Source: Aliamphritea hakodatensis (GTDB lineage Bacteria; Pseudomonadota; Gammaproteobacteria; Pseudomonadales; Balneatricaceae). From it: a stretch of 64,000 bases of DNA. The stretch lies in assembly GCF_024347195.1 (NCBI RefSeq), contig NZ_AP025281.1, positions 5,022,001 through 5,086,000 on the forward strand. Reading direction: 5' to 3'. The notes under the pieces are model-generated. The model was not told the DNA's origin, did not search any database, and saw only the letters and a list, made by a program, of their open reading frames with translations. The translations under genes and the position numbers were made by a program. Positions 18,473 through 29,941 of this stretch are shown here, one piece after another; position 1 is the stretch's first letter; each line of letters starts with the position of its first letter.

Positions 18473-19644
18473 CGGGCCAGATGCGCAATAGCGGCCTCCA
18501 GCCCTGCCAGCGTCAGCGGAAACATATGTCCGTCCAACTGCTGACTGATCATCTGAGTACTGCGGGTATATTGCCAGTAATCTTCCCGGGCCGGATTCAG
18601 CCACACAGCTTTATCCCAGACATCAAGTATCCGCTGCAGCCAAACCTGTCCGGCTTCCTCATTCATATGCTCCACACTGCCGTACCGCTCCAGCAGTTCG
18701 TACGGTGACATAGCGGCATCACCGACAAAGATCACCCGATAATCCTTCCCATACGTCCGCAGCACGTCAACAGTCGGCACTGTTTCCTTAAATCGTCGCT
18801 GATTATCCTTCCAGAGCTTTTCATACACACAGTTGTGAAAGTAATAGTACTCAAGGTGCTTGAACTCGCTGCGCACCGCTGAAAAAAGCTGTTCACAGAT
18901 GCGGATATAAGGATCCATGGAACCGCCAACATCAAGAAACAGCAGTACTTTTGCAGCATTGTGCCGCTCCGGTACCAGTTTAATATCCAGCAGACCGGCG
19001 TTATTTGCTGTACTGCGAATGGTATCAGGCAAATCAAGTTCTTCTGCTGCACCTTCCCGGGCAAAACGGCGTAGTTTGCGCAACGCCACCTGAATATTGC
19101 GGATTCCCAGTGTCTGCGAGTCATCCAGGTTCCGAAACTCCCGTTTTTCCCAGATTTTAACCGCGCTTTTATGCCGGCTTTCACCGCCTATCCGGATACC
19201 TTCAGGATTATAGCCACTGTGCCCGTACGGTGACGTACCGCCGGTACCGATCCACTTATTACCGCCGGCATGCCGGCTCTGCTGTTCATTCAGCCGTTGC
19301 TGCAATGTCTCCAGCAATGTATCCAGACCACCAAGCGCTTCAATCTGCTGTTTTTCGGCATCGGTCAGATGCTTTAAGAACTCCGCCCGTAACCAGTCCT
19401 CAGGCAACGCAGTCTCTGGAAACAACGCCACCTGTTCCAGCCCCTGAAAATAGGCGCCAAAAGCCTGATCAAAGCGGTCAAAATACTTTTCATCCTTCAC
19501 CAGACACAGACGGGCCAGCAGATAAAAATCGTCCAGGCTGGCAAAGGCGACTTTCTTCTGTAAGGCTTCCAGCAGAACCAGTAATTCATTCAGGCTAACC
19601 GGTACCCGTGCTGTTCGCAGAGCAAAGAAAAAATTTATTAGCAT
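18469..19644 (-). CDS. VWA-domain protein partner of MoxR ATPase (CoxE-like)
   Basis: 391 residues. An N-terminal helical region is followed by a Gly-rich linker and a C-terminal von Willebrand A domain with the metal site DVGGSMD (DxGxS) and a downstream GDAAMSP segment. It starts 5 bases after the stop of a MoxR-type ATPase. MoxR and VWA partners together act as chaperones that activate or assemble metalloenzymes or complexes. The client is not identifiable here; the cytosine deaminase upstream is in the same operon, but no link is known. Confidence 0.88.
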   Translation of the reverse strand: MLINFFFALRTARVPVSLNELLVLLEALQKKVAFASLDDFYLLARLCLVKDEKYFDRFDQAFGAYFQGLEQVALFPETALPEDWLRAEFLKHLTDAEKQQIEALGGLDTLLETLQQRLNEQQSRHAGGNKWIGTGGTSPYGHSGYNPEGIRIGGESRHKSAVKIWEKREFRNLDDSQTLGIRNIQVALRKLRRFAREGAAEELDLPDTIRSTANNAGLLDIKLVPERHNAAKVLLFLDVGGSMDPYIRICEQLFSAVRSEFKHLEYYYFHNCVYEKLWKDNQRRFKETVPTVDVLRTYGKDYRVIFVGDAAMSPYELLERYGSVEHMNEEAGQVWLQRILDVWDKAVWLNPAREDYWQYTRSTQMISQQLDGHMFPLTLAGLEAAIAHLAR

Positions 19645-19649
19645 GGTTA

Positions 19650-20495
19650 TCAGCCCTGCTGGCGGCGGGACATAAACGCCAGACGTTCCAGCATATGCAC
19701 ATCCTGCTCATTTTTGAGCAAGGCTCCGTGTAACGGCGGAATCGCTTTACTGCTATCCCGGCTGTGCAGCGTTTCAGCTGAAAGCTTGTCCGCCATCAGC
19801 AGCTTCAGCCAGTCAATCAGCTCCGAAGTAGAAGGTTTCTTCTTTAACCCGTTAACATTACGGACCTGAAAAAACACCTCCAGCGCGTCCTGCACCAGTT
19901 GCTTTTCAAGATCAGGAAAGTGTACCTGTACGATCTGCTGCATCGTCTCAGCATCAGGGAACTGAATGTAATGAAAGAAACAACGGCGTAAAAACGCATC
20001 CGGCAATTCTTTTTCATTATTCGAGGTAATAATGATCACCGGCCGGTGACAGGCCACAATTTCTTCACCGGTTTCGTACACACTGAATTCCATCTTATCC
20101 AGTTCAACCAGTAAATCGTTGGGAAACTCGATATCAGCCTTATCAATTTCATCAATTAACAGGACCACCTGCTCGTCGGCCTCAAATGCCTGCCAGAGCA
20201 TCCCTTTCTTTATATAGTTACGTATCTCATGAACCCGCTCATCGCCCAGTTGAGAGTCTCTGAGGCGGGATACAGCATCATATTCATATAAGCCCTGCTG
20301 GGCTTTAGTCGTCGACTTGATATGCCAGCGTAATAACCGCATCCCCAGGCCGGCAGCAACCTCTTCTGCCAGCATGGTTTTACCTGTACCCGGCTCCCCT
20401 TTCACCAGCAACGGCCGCTGCAGGGTAATGGCTGCATTCACCGCCATCTGCAAGTCAGCGGTGGCTACATATTTTTCAGTGCCTTCAAATCCCAT
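19650..20495 (-). CDS. MoxR-family AAA+ ATPase
   Basis: 281 residues with Walker A GEPGTGKT, Walker B LLIDEIDKAD, sensor-1 IITSNNEKELPDAFLRRC and the C-terminal lid of the MoxR group. An ATG at 20525 lies inside the upstream gene, but the ATG at 20495 is preceded by AGGAG with an 8-base spacer and is taken as the start. It lies between the cytosine deaminase and VWA genes with almost no gaps, which indicates one transcript. Expected to remodel a client protein with its VWA partner. Confidence 0.9.
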   Translation of the reverse strand: MGFEGTEKYVATADLQMAVNAAITLQRPLLVKGEPGTGKTMLAEEVAAGLGMRLLRWHIKSTTKAQQGLYEYDAVSRLRDSQLGDERVHEIRNYIKKGMLWQAFEADEQVVLLIDEIDKADIEFPNDLLVELDKMEFSVYETGEEIVACHRPVIIITSNNEKELPDAFLRRCFFHYIQFPDAETMQQIVQVHFPDLEKQLVQDALEVFFQVRNVNGLKKKPSTSELIDWLKLLMADKLSAETLHSRDSSKAIPPLHGALLKNEQDVHMLERLAFMSRRQQG

Positions 20496-20505
20496 AACCG
20501 GCTCC

Positions 20506-20943
20506 TCACTCACCGATGTCTTCATTCCAGAGCTCAGGTTTAGCTGCGATGAAATCCTGCATCAACTGATAACATTCCTGATCATCCACCAGGGTAAGTT
20601 CAACACCGCGGGAACGCACATACTCTTCTGGCCCCTTAAACGTCCGGTTTTCCCCGACCACAACCTTTGGAATACCGTACAGCAGTACGGTACCGCTGCA
20701 CATATCGCAGGGAGAAAGCGTAGAGTAGAGGGTGGCACGCTTATAATCAGCAGCCTTTAACCGGCCGGCGTTTTCAAAGCAGTCCATTTCAGCATGTAAT
20801 ACACAGCTTCCCTTCTGAACCCGCTGGTTATGACCACGGGCCACAATTTCACCGTCTATTACCAGCACTGAGCCGATCGGAATGCCACCTTCCGCCAGCC
20901 CCTGTTTAGCCTCATCAATGGCCGCCTGTAGGAACTTATCCAT
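20506..20943 (-). CDS. Cytosine deaminase, yeast Fcy1-like small zinc type
   Basis: 145-residue zinc deaminase converting cytosine to uracil. The zinc ligands are in LHAEMD (HxE) and SPCDMCSG (PCxxC). The stretches GHNQRVQKGS, TLYSTLSPCDMC, YGIPKVVVGEN and the terminal EDIGE are very close to those of the yeast cytosine deaminase Fcy1 (from memory of that sequence). It is unrelated to the amidohydrolase-type CodA of enterobacteria. No codB-like permease is adjacent. It leads a MoxR-VWA operon and is shielded from the upstream rRNA operon by a terminator array. Confidence 0.85.
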   Translation of the reverse strand: MDKFLQAAIDEAKQGLAEGGIPIGSVLVIDGEIVARGHNQRVQKGSCVLHAEMDCFENAGRLKAADYKRATLYSTLSPCDMCSGTVLLYGIPKVVVGENRTFKGPEEYVRSRGVELTLVDDQECYQLMQDFIAAKPELWNEDIGE

Positions 20944-21060
20944 ATACTTGCCTCATTCTGATTCAATTATTCACTGAGCATACCGAACACTCTCACTCTA
21001 AGACAATCAGAGCCTAGTACAAATACGCACATATCAACCTGCTACAACCTGGCGGCCTAT

Positions 21061-21118
21061 GTCTTAAAGAAAGTCTGAAGAAAGTCTTAAGGAGAGTTAT
21101 AAAGAGAGTCTTTATCAG
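21061..21118. repeat. Degenerate 11-12 base tandem repeat
   Basis: Five imperfect units based on GTCTTAAAGAAA, for example GTCTGAAGAAA, GTCTTAAGGAGA and GTTATAAAGAGA, run into the first larger repeat unit. It lies between the deaminase start and the terminator array and probably arose by local slippage. Confidence 0.6.
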
Positions 21119-21353
21119 GTGACTGGCGATGGAAGCACTTTCTGCAGACGAAAAAATCTGCTACAGCGTAGCAGCCAGTGTTCTTAAAGAGAGTCTTAAT
21201 CAGGTGCCTGGCGGTGGAAGCCTTTCCTGCAGACGAAAAAAAAACCCTGCTACAAAGTAGCAGCCAGTGTTCTTAAAGAGAGTCTTAATTAGGTGCGTGC
21301 GATGGAAGCACTTTCTGCAGACGAAAAAAAAACCGCTACAGCGTAGCGGGTTT
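21101..21353 (-). repeat. Three tandem copies of a terminator-bearing repeat behind the rRNA operon
   Basis: Units begin at about 21101, 21186 and 21275 (periods 85 and 89 bases). Each carries an AAAGAGAGTCTTAAT-like start, a stretch resembling the 5S 3' end (GGCGATGG), TGCAGACGAAAAAA, and a 7-bp hairpin. Read on the minus strand, every hairpin is followed by a T-run. Stems: CTGCTAC/GTAGCAG at 21158-21174 and 21247-21263, CCGCTAC/GTAGCGG at 21333-21349. The third stem has compensatory changes on both sides, which supports a conserved role in termination of rRNA transcription. Confidence 0.8.
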
Positions 21354-21355
21354 TC

Positions 21356-21536
21356 TTAATTAGGTGCTTGGCGATGGAAGTCCCAGAGCCAGAGGCTCTG
21401 ATCGTAAAACCGGGCCAACGCTGTGCGTCGTCTCATTCCGGTTTTACCCTACTCTACATGGGACATGAACGCGCAAGCGCGCCTCTTTATTTACTTCCCC
21501 ATGCGAGCACTGGATTATCAAACTCGTAACATGAAA
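21356..21536. other. Hairpin-rich spacer with a 5S-like fragment
   Basis: The segment holds a CAGAGCC/GGCTCTG hairpin near 21383-21400, a 10-bp stem GTAAAACCGG (21404-21413) / CCGGTTTTAC (21438-21447), and CTACTCTACATGGG near 21450, which nearly repeats part of the 5S gene (CTACTCTCACATGGGG). No open reading frame is credible. It looks like a decayed 5S/terminator duplication. Confidence 0.45.
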
Positions 21537-21565
21537 AAACCCCAGCCGCTTCGCGACTGGGGTTT
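21537..21565 (-). terminator. Main rho-independent terminator of the rRNA operon
   Basis: On the minus strand a 9-bp stem AAACCCCAG / CTGGGGTTT (arms 21557-21565 and 21537-21545) with an inner TTCG loop is followed by a T-run. It lies 12 bases beyond the 5S 3' end. Confidence 0.9.
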
Positions 21566-21577
21566 CTCATATTAGGT

Positions 21578-21694
21578 GCTTGGCGATGACCTACTCTCAC
21601 ATGGGGAAGCCCCACACTACCATCGGCGCTAAGACGTTTCACTTCCGAGTTCGGTAAGGGATCGGGTGGTTCCATCTCGCTATGGTCGCCAAGC
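21578..21694 (-). rRNA. rrf: 5S ribosomal RNA
   Basis: A 117-base gene on the minus strand. The terminal helix is formed by GCTTGGCGAC at the 5' end and CATCGCCAAGC at the 3' end, and CGAACTCGGAAGTGAAAC is the conserved loop region. Ends were set from the terminal stem and may be off by a base or two. Confidence 0.95.
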
Positions 21695-21858
21695 AAAAAA
21701 AGGTAACAATCTAAATCCTGTGTGCCTTATTCAGGCCGAGTCTTAAATAAGATGTACAAACTCTAATCCGTCTCGCTTTTCAGCAAGCTCTTCAATGTAT
21801 CTTCAGTTCTTGATCATGTTGCAGTCTTCTCTGCAACCAAACGCTTTTGGCGTTATAT

Positions 21859-24746
<2,888 letters not shown>

Positions 24747-24891
24747 ATATAACCCAAAAGGGTCTGATTCAAAGTAACTGATAAAACTTCATAGCCAACT
24801 GTTAAACAGTTAACGCTGAAGTAACGATACATTTACGCCGGATTAGCGCTTGTACATTTGTCTTACTTAATTCTCGTTTTTACAGGATTTA

Positions 24892-24906
24892 AATTGTTAA
24901 AGAGCG
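24892..24906 (-). promoter_or_regulatory. boxA-like antitermination element in the 16S-23S spacer
   Basis: CGCTCTTTAACAATT on the minus strand is the rrn boxA region preceding the 23S gene. The identical 15-mer occurs in the leader before 16S. The spacer 24747-25013 otherwise shows no gene. Confidence 0.75.
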
Positions 24907-25013
24907 TTTTGTCTAAAAAGACAAAAGGTAATCAACAAACCCGAAGGGTTATTCATTAGCTTTTGTGTTCTCAACAAAGCATTTAAGTACTGACCGTTCT
25001 TCGGGGTGAAGAA

Positions 25014-25089
25014 TGGTGGAGCTATGCGGGATCGAACCGCAGACCTCCTGCGTGCAAAGCAGGCGCTCTCCCAGCTGAGCTATAGCCCC
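25014..25089 (-). tRNA. alaT: tRNA-Ala (anticodon TGC)
   Basis: A 76-base cloverleaf on the minus strand. The acceptor stem is GGGGCTA/TAGCTCC with encoded CCA, the D-loop is AGCTGGGAGAG, the anticodon loop TTTGCAC gives UGC, and GGTTCGATCC is the T-arm. It is the only tRNA in the 16S-23S spacer; no tRNA-Ile precedes it, since only 63 bases separate it from 16S. Confidence 0.97.
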
Positions 25090-25152
25090 AGTACTTACTC
25101 TACAACTGATCAGATAATTCGTGTGAACGCTTGCTAAGAATCCGCTATCGTT

Positions 25153-26694
<1,542 letters not shown>

Positions 26695-26844
26695 AATTTT
26701 TTCGACACCGGAATTTGGTGTCTTAAATCTAGCTCAAAGTTACACTAACTTTCATAAAAACATCTTAAATGAATTCACGTGTTTGTCCGAAGACAAAAGT
26801 TGCTTACTTTGATAAAGCTTTTGTGCTTCATCTCAACAAGCGCC

Positions 26845-26863
26845 CACACGAATTATCTGATCA
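26845..26863 (-). other. 16S precursor processing stem, 5' arm
   Basis: This 19-base stretch is perfectly complementary to the stretch at 25107-25125 just beyond the 16S 3' end. The two would close a 19-bp helix around 16S in the precursor, the expected RNase III substrate. Confidence 0.85.
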
Positions 26864-26864
26864 A

Positions 26865-26879
26865 ATTGTTAAAGAGCGT
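26865..26879 (-). promoter_or_regulatory. boxA antitermination element in the rRNA leader
   Basis: CGCTCTTTAACAATT on the minus strand lies directly upstream of the processing stem and 170 bases upstream of mature 16S, the usual place for the rrn antitermination signal. Confidence 0.8.
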
Positions 26880-26941
26880 TGCTTAAAACCACTTTCGCAA
26901 CCGGTGTAACCGTCATTGCTGTCGTCTCAAGCGAGGTGCGT

Positions 26942-26969
26942 ATTCTACTCAACACCCGGTGGAAGTCAA
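26942..26969 (-). promoter_or_regulatory. rRNA promoter P2
   Basis: On the minus strand TTGACT, a 16-base spacer and TAGAAT are followed by ACGCACC, a GC-rich discriminator typical of stringently controlled rRNA promoters. It lies about 250 bases upstream of 16S. Confidence 0.8.
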
Positions 26970-27154
26970 CGGTTATTTTCAGAAGATTTTGATTAATTCC
27001 GAAGAACTTATCAAAACCGGAAAACACCTTTTTCGTTCCGGTCGAATCAGTTGACTCGCACTTCAAAACATTTTGTTTTTCAGTGCTTTATTCTGACTCT
27101 CATTAAGCTTGCTTAGCTGCGTTGCCGCTGCCCTGCGTCTCAATGTGGGGGCGT

Positions 27155-27182
27155 ATTATAGGGACGCTGACCGAAGAGTCAA
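27155..27182 (-). promoter_or_regulatory. rRNA promoter P1
   Basis: On the minus strand TTGACT, a 16-base spacer and a perfect TATAAT are followed by the discriminator ACGCCCCC. It has the same -35 hexamer and spacer as P2 and lies 186 bases further upstream. Together the two promoters explain most of the gene-free stretch 26880-27273. Confidence 0.88.
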
Positions 27183-27273
27183 CAGGCTTTTTGCAGAAAG
27201 CTGAAATTAATTTTTGCGCTGCAACAAGCACCTGTTCCGGCACAACTTATATAGCTAAACAGCAGGCATAAAA

Positions 27274-27296
27274 AAACGCAGCCTTCGGCTGCGTTT
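27274..27296. terminator. Terminator after tatC
   Basis: A 10-bp stem AAACGCAGCC / GGCTGCGTTT capped by a C-UUCG-G tetraloop, with an A-run on the left that becomes a T-run on the minus strand. It ends the tatABC transcript and separates it from the rRNA promoters. Confidence 0.88.
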
Positions 27297-27327
27297 ATAT
27301 AGGAGGTATAACAGTCAGATACCGTAT

Positions 27328-28128
27328 TCAGGAAGCATTGTTCTCTTCTTCCTGCTGTATAGCGTCGTCCAGGTCTTTATCCTGATCGGCGCTGCCACGG
27401 GGAACAATCACAGAAAGCACAATGCCCAGCTCAAACAACAACCACATAGGCAACGCTAACAATGTCTGTGAAATAACGTCCGGTGGTGTCAGCAACATTC
27501 CCAGTACAAAACAGCCAACGATCACATATGCCCGCTTGGCACGCAGACTTTGAACGTCACTGATGCCGGCCCATACAATCAGCAGGGTGGCGATCGGAAT
27601 TTCAAAAACGATACCGAATGCGAAAAAGATCTTCAGTACAAAGTTCAGATAGCTGCTGATATCTGTCATAACCGCGACGTTTTCCGGACCAACGCTGGTA
27701 AAGAAACTGAAGATCAGCGGAAAGACCACAAAATACGCAAATGCAACGCCGCAGTAGAACAGCAGTATGCTGGATGCCAGTAACGGAACCGCCAGACGCT
27801 TTTCGTGCTTATACAGACCCGGTGCGATAAACCCCCAGATCTGATGCAGAATAAACGGCATTGCGGCAAATATCGCAGCGACCAGCGTCAGCTTGAACGG
27901 TGCAAAAAACGGCGAGGTAACATCCGTTGCGATCATGCTGGTGCCTTCCGGCAGTAATCCGGTCAGCGGCTCGGAAATCAGCGTGTAGAGGTCATTCGCA
28001 AAATAAAATAGCCCCAGGAATAATACCAGTATCACCAGCAGGGCACGTAGCAGACGCGTACGCAACTCGACCAGGTGAGATACAAAGGTTTGTTCTTGCT
28101 CGACTTCCGGCTGGTTAGGATCGATCAT
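27328..28128 (-). CDS. tatC: Twin-arginine translocase subunit TatC
   Basis: 266-residue inner-membrane protein with six hydrophobic segments. Family motifs are FVSHLVELRTRLLRA with the conserved Glu near the N terminus, the long periplasmic segment after TM1, and GFIAPGLYKHEKR in the first cytoplasmic loop. It recognises twin-arginine signal peptides with TatB. Its start overlaps tatB by 14 bases. The C-terminal tail is acidic. Confidence 0.97.
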   Translation of the reverse strand: MIDPNQPEVEQEQTFVSHLVELRTRLLRALLVILVLFLGLFYFANDLYTLISEPLTGLLPEGTSMIATDVTSPFFAPFKLTLVAAIFAAMPFILHQIWGFIAPGLYKHEKRLAVPLLASSILLFYCGVAFAYFVVFPLIFSFFTSVGPENVAVMTDISSYLNFVLKIFFAFGIVFEIPIATLLIVWAGISDVQSLRAKRAYVIVGCFVLGMLLTPPDVISQTLLALPMWLLFELGIVLSVIVPRGSADQDKDLDDAIQQEEENNAS

Positions 28129-28492
28129 TACTGACTGGCTTATCTTCGCTGTTTACAGTCTCAGCCTTTTCCGGCTCTGAGACAGGCATTTTGTCGAGTT
28201 CGTCGTGCGCGGCGTTGATCTCTTTCTGTAAATCAACATTGGCCTGATCAAACGGCTGACGCATTTCGTTCAGCTCCTGATCAAGCTCGTCTTTTTGCAT
28301 AGCAACCTGACGGCGCATTTCATCCAGACGAAGCTCTTCATTAATTTCTGACTGAATACCGCCGATGGTGCGCCGGGCTTTTCCCACCCAGAGGCCAACC
28401 GTGCGCGCCGCGACCGGAAGTTTATCCGGGCCAAGCACAACCAGGCCAACCACACCGATAATCAGCAGTTCGGCAAAACCGATATCAAACAT
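28115..28492 (-). CDS. tatB: Twin-arginine translocase subunit TatB
   Basis: 125 residues. An N-terminal membrane helix starts MFDIGFAELLIIGVVGLVVLGP with the family Glu and Gly-Pro hinge, followed by an amphipathic helix and a charged, coiled-coil-like tail. It forms the receptor complex with TatC. It lies 14 bases downstream of tatA on the same strand. Confidence 0.97.
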   Translation of the reverse strand: MFDIGFAELLIIGVVGLVVLGPDKLPVAARTVGLWVGKARRTIGGIQSEINEELRLDEMRRQVAMQKDELDQELNEMRQPFDQANVDLQKEINAAHDELDKMPVSEPEKAETVNSEDKPVSNDRS

Positions 28493-28506
28493 TCAGGACT
28501 ACCTGA

Positions 28507-28752
28507 TTACTTGTCAGACTTGGGTTCTTCAGTTGCTTCTTTTGCTGCCGGCTTATCGCCTTCTGCAAAATCAGCGTCAGCAGGGATCTGCTTCTTCTCT
28601 TCTTCAGCGCCACCGTCATTCATCGCTTTCTTAAAGCCTTTAACCGCACCGCCAAGGTCGCCGCCAATGTTGCGCAGTTTTTTAGTACCGAACAGCAGAA
28701 TGATAATCACCAGTACGATTGCCAGCTGCCAAAGACTAATACCACCTAACAT
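28507..28752 (-). CDS. tatA: Twin-arginine translocase subunit TatA
   Basis: 81 residues. A short N-terminal membrane helix (GISLWQLAIVLVIIILLFG) leads to the conserved FGTKKL hinge and an amphipathic helix ending GGAVKGFKKAM. It forms the oligomeric translocation pore. A frame open to 28788 exists, but GGAG with an 8-base spacer sets the start at 28752. Confidence 0.97.
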   Translation of the reverse strand: MLGGISLWQLAIVLVIIILLFGTKKLRNIGGDLGGAVKGFKKAMNDGGAEEEKKQIPADADFAEGDKPAAKEATEEPKSDK

Positions 28753-28765
28753 AATTTCTACTCCG

Positions 28766-29101
28766 TTATTGCATTGCAGGTATATCACCTGCCATCAAAT
28801 GAAAATGCATGTGCCAGACCTCTTGTCCGCCGCCATGTCCGGTATTGGTTATTGTCCGGAAACCGGCGTCCAGGCCCTGCTGTTTCGCGATTCGGGGAAG
28901 GCTGAGCATCAGATGTGCCATCAGTTGCTGATCATCTTTCCCAAGATCATATAAATTTTCAATATGTTTACGGGGAATCACCAACAGGTGCACCGCCGCT
29001 TTTGGCTGAATATCCCGGAACGCTATTATCTGTTCGTCCTGATAGACAATTTCAGCCGCCGCTTCGCCTCTGGCGATACGGCAAAAAATACAGTCAGCCA
29101 T
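28766..29101 (-). CDS. hinT: HIT-family purine nucleoside phosphoramidase HinT
   Basis: 111-residue histidine-triad nucleotide hydrolase. The motif HMHFHLMAG gives the catalytic HxHxH. The N terminus ADCIFCRIARGE with Cys residues and the central VIPRKHIENL match the HinT group. The start at 29101 overlaps the end of hisE by 8 bases, so translation is probably coupled. Its place between hisE and tatA differs from the usual hisIE-tatA order. Confidence 0.92.
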   Translation of the reverse strand: MADCIFCRIARGEAAAEIVYQDEQIIAFRDIQPKAAVHLLVIPRKHIENLYDLGKDDQQLMAHLMLSLPRIAKQQGLDAGFRTITNTGHGGGQEVWHMHFHLMAGDIPAMQ

Positions 29102-29435
29102 TATCTTTGTTGGGACGACTGGCCTTTTCTTCAAGGCCTGACATATCAAAACGACGTGCCAGTTCGTTTACTACCGCTTCCGGGCGCTCTCCCAGGTGCG
29201 ATAACGCAACCAGTGAATGGAACCACAAATCGGCCACTTCATAAATGACGTCTTTGTTATCACCGCTGATCTGGGCATCCTTCGCGGCCAGAATTGATTC
29301 CGTGGCTTCTTCACCCACTTTTTCCAGAATCTTATTCAGCCCTTTCGCGTGCAGACTGGCTACATATGAAGTATCAGCCGCTGAATTTTTACGTGCTTCT
29401 AAGATATCACCTAATTGTGTCAATACTTCGCTCAT
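29094..29435 (-). CDS. hisE: Phosphoribosyl-ATP pyrophosphatase HisE
   Basis: 113-residue MazG-fold enzyme for the second step of histidine synthesis, hydrolysing PR-ATP to PR-AMP. It has KILEKVGEEATESILAAK and VIYEVADLWFHSLVAL with the metal-binding Glu/Asp residues. It is a separate protein from HisI, as in pseudomonads, and not the fused HisIE of enterobacteria. Confidence 0.95.
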   Translation of the reverse strand: MSEVLTQLGDILEARKNSAADTSYVASLHAKGLNKILEKVGEEATESILAAKDAQISGDNKDVIYEVADLWFHSLVALSHLGERPEAVVNELARRFDMSGLEEKASRPNKDNG

Positions 29436-29444
29436 TGCACAGCC

Positions 29445-29864
29445 TTATTTGTCATAAATCACGTTCGGATCTTTTAATACCGGTTCAGCGGCAACCCACT
29501 CACCGTTTTTCAGGCTCTTATAGAAGCAATGCTCACGGCCGGTGTGACAGGCAATGCCGCCCAGCTGTTCTACCTGCATGAGAATAACATCACTGTCACA
29601 GTCCAGACGCAGATCATGCAATTGCTGAACATGGCCGGACTCTTCGCCCTTACGCCACAGTTTCTGACGGGAACGTGACCAGTATATCGCCCGTTGCTCG
29701 GTCACCGTCAGTTGCAGCGCCTCTGCATTCATCCAGGCAACCATCAGCACCTTACCGGTTTTATGGTCCTGGGCGATCGCCGGAATCAAACCGTCCTGAT
29801 TCCACTTGATCTCTTCCAGCCAGCTTGTTTGCTGGCCATTCTGCTCTGCAGCTTGTTCACACAT
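29445..29864 (-). CDS. hisI: Phosphoribosyl-AMP cyclohydrolase HisI
   Basis: 139-residue zinc enzyme for the third step of histidine synthesis, opening the purine ring of PR-AMP. It shows VAWMNAEAL, YWSRSRQKLWRKGEESGH, LRLDCDSDVIL and GGIACHTGREHCFY with the Zn and Mg ligands. It lies 9 bases upstream of hisE on the same strand and probably forms one transcript from ubiB through tatC. Confidence 0.95.
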   Translation of the reverse strand: MCEQAAEQNGQQTSWLEEIKWNQDGLIPAIAQDHKTGKVLMVAWMNAEALQLTVTEQRAIYWSRSRQKLWRKGEESGHVQQLHDLRLDCDSDVILMQVEQLGGIACHTGREHCFYKSLKNGEWVAAEPVLKDPNVIYDK

Positions 29865-29941
29865 GTTCTACTACCTGTTTACGACAGCCGCCAAGCATAC
29901 CCCAACAACCAGAGGGGTGCTATCCCTCTGAAAGGGGCATC

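Noticed and set aside
21061..21353. CRISPR array
   Set aside because: The repeats are long, adjacent, contain terminators and have no unique spacers of constant length; no cas genes are present.
21487..21696. 69-codon frame across the 5S gene
   Set aside because: It covers the 5S gene and its terminator, so it is not coding.
27183..27273. Additional rRNA promoter upstream of P1
   Set aside because: No second -35/-10 pair with good spacing was found; the segment is AT-rich, perhaps an UP element.
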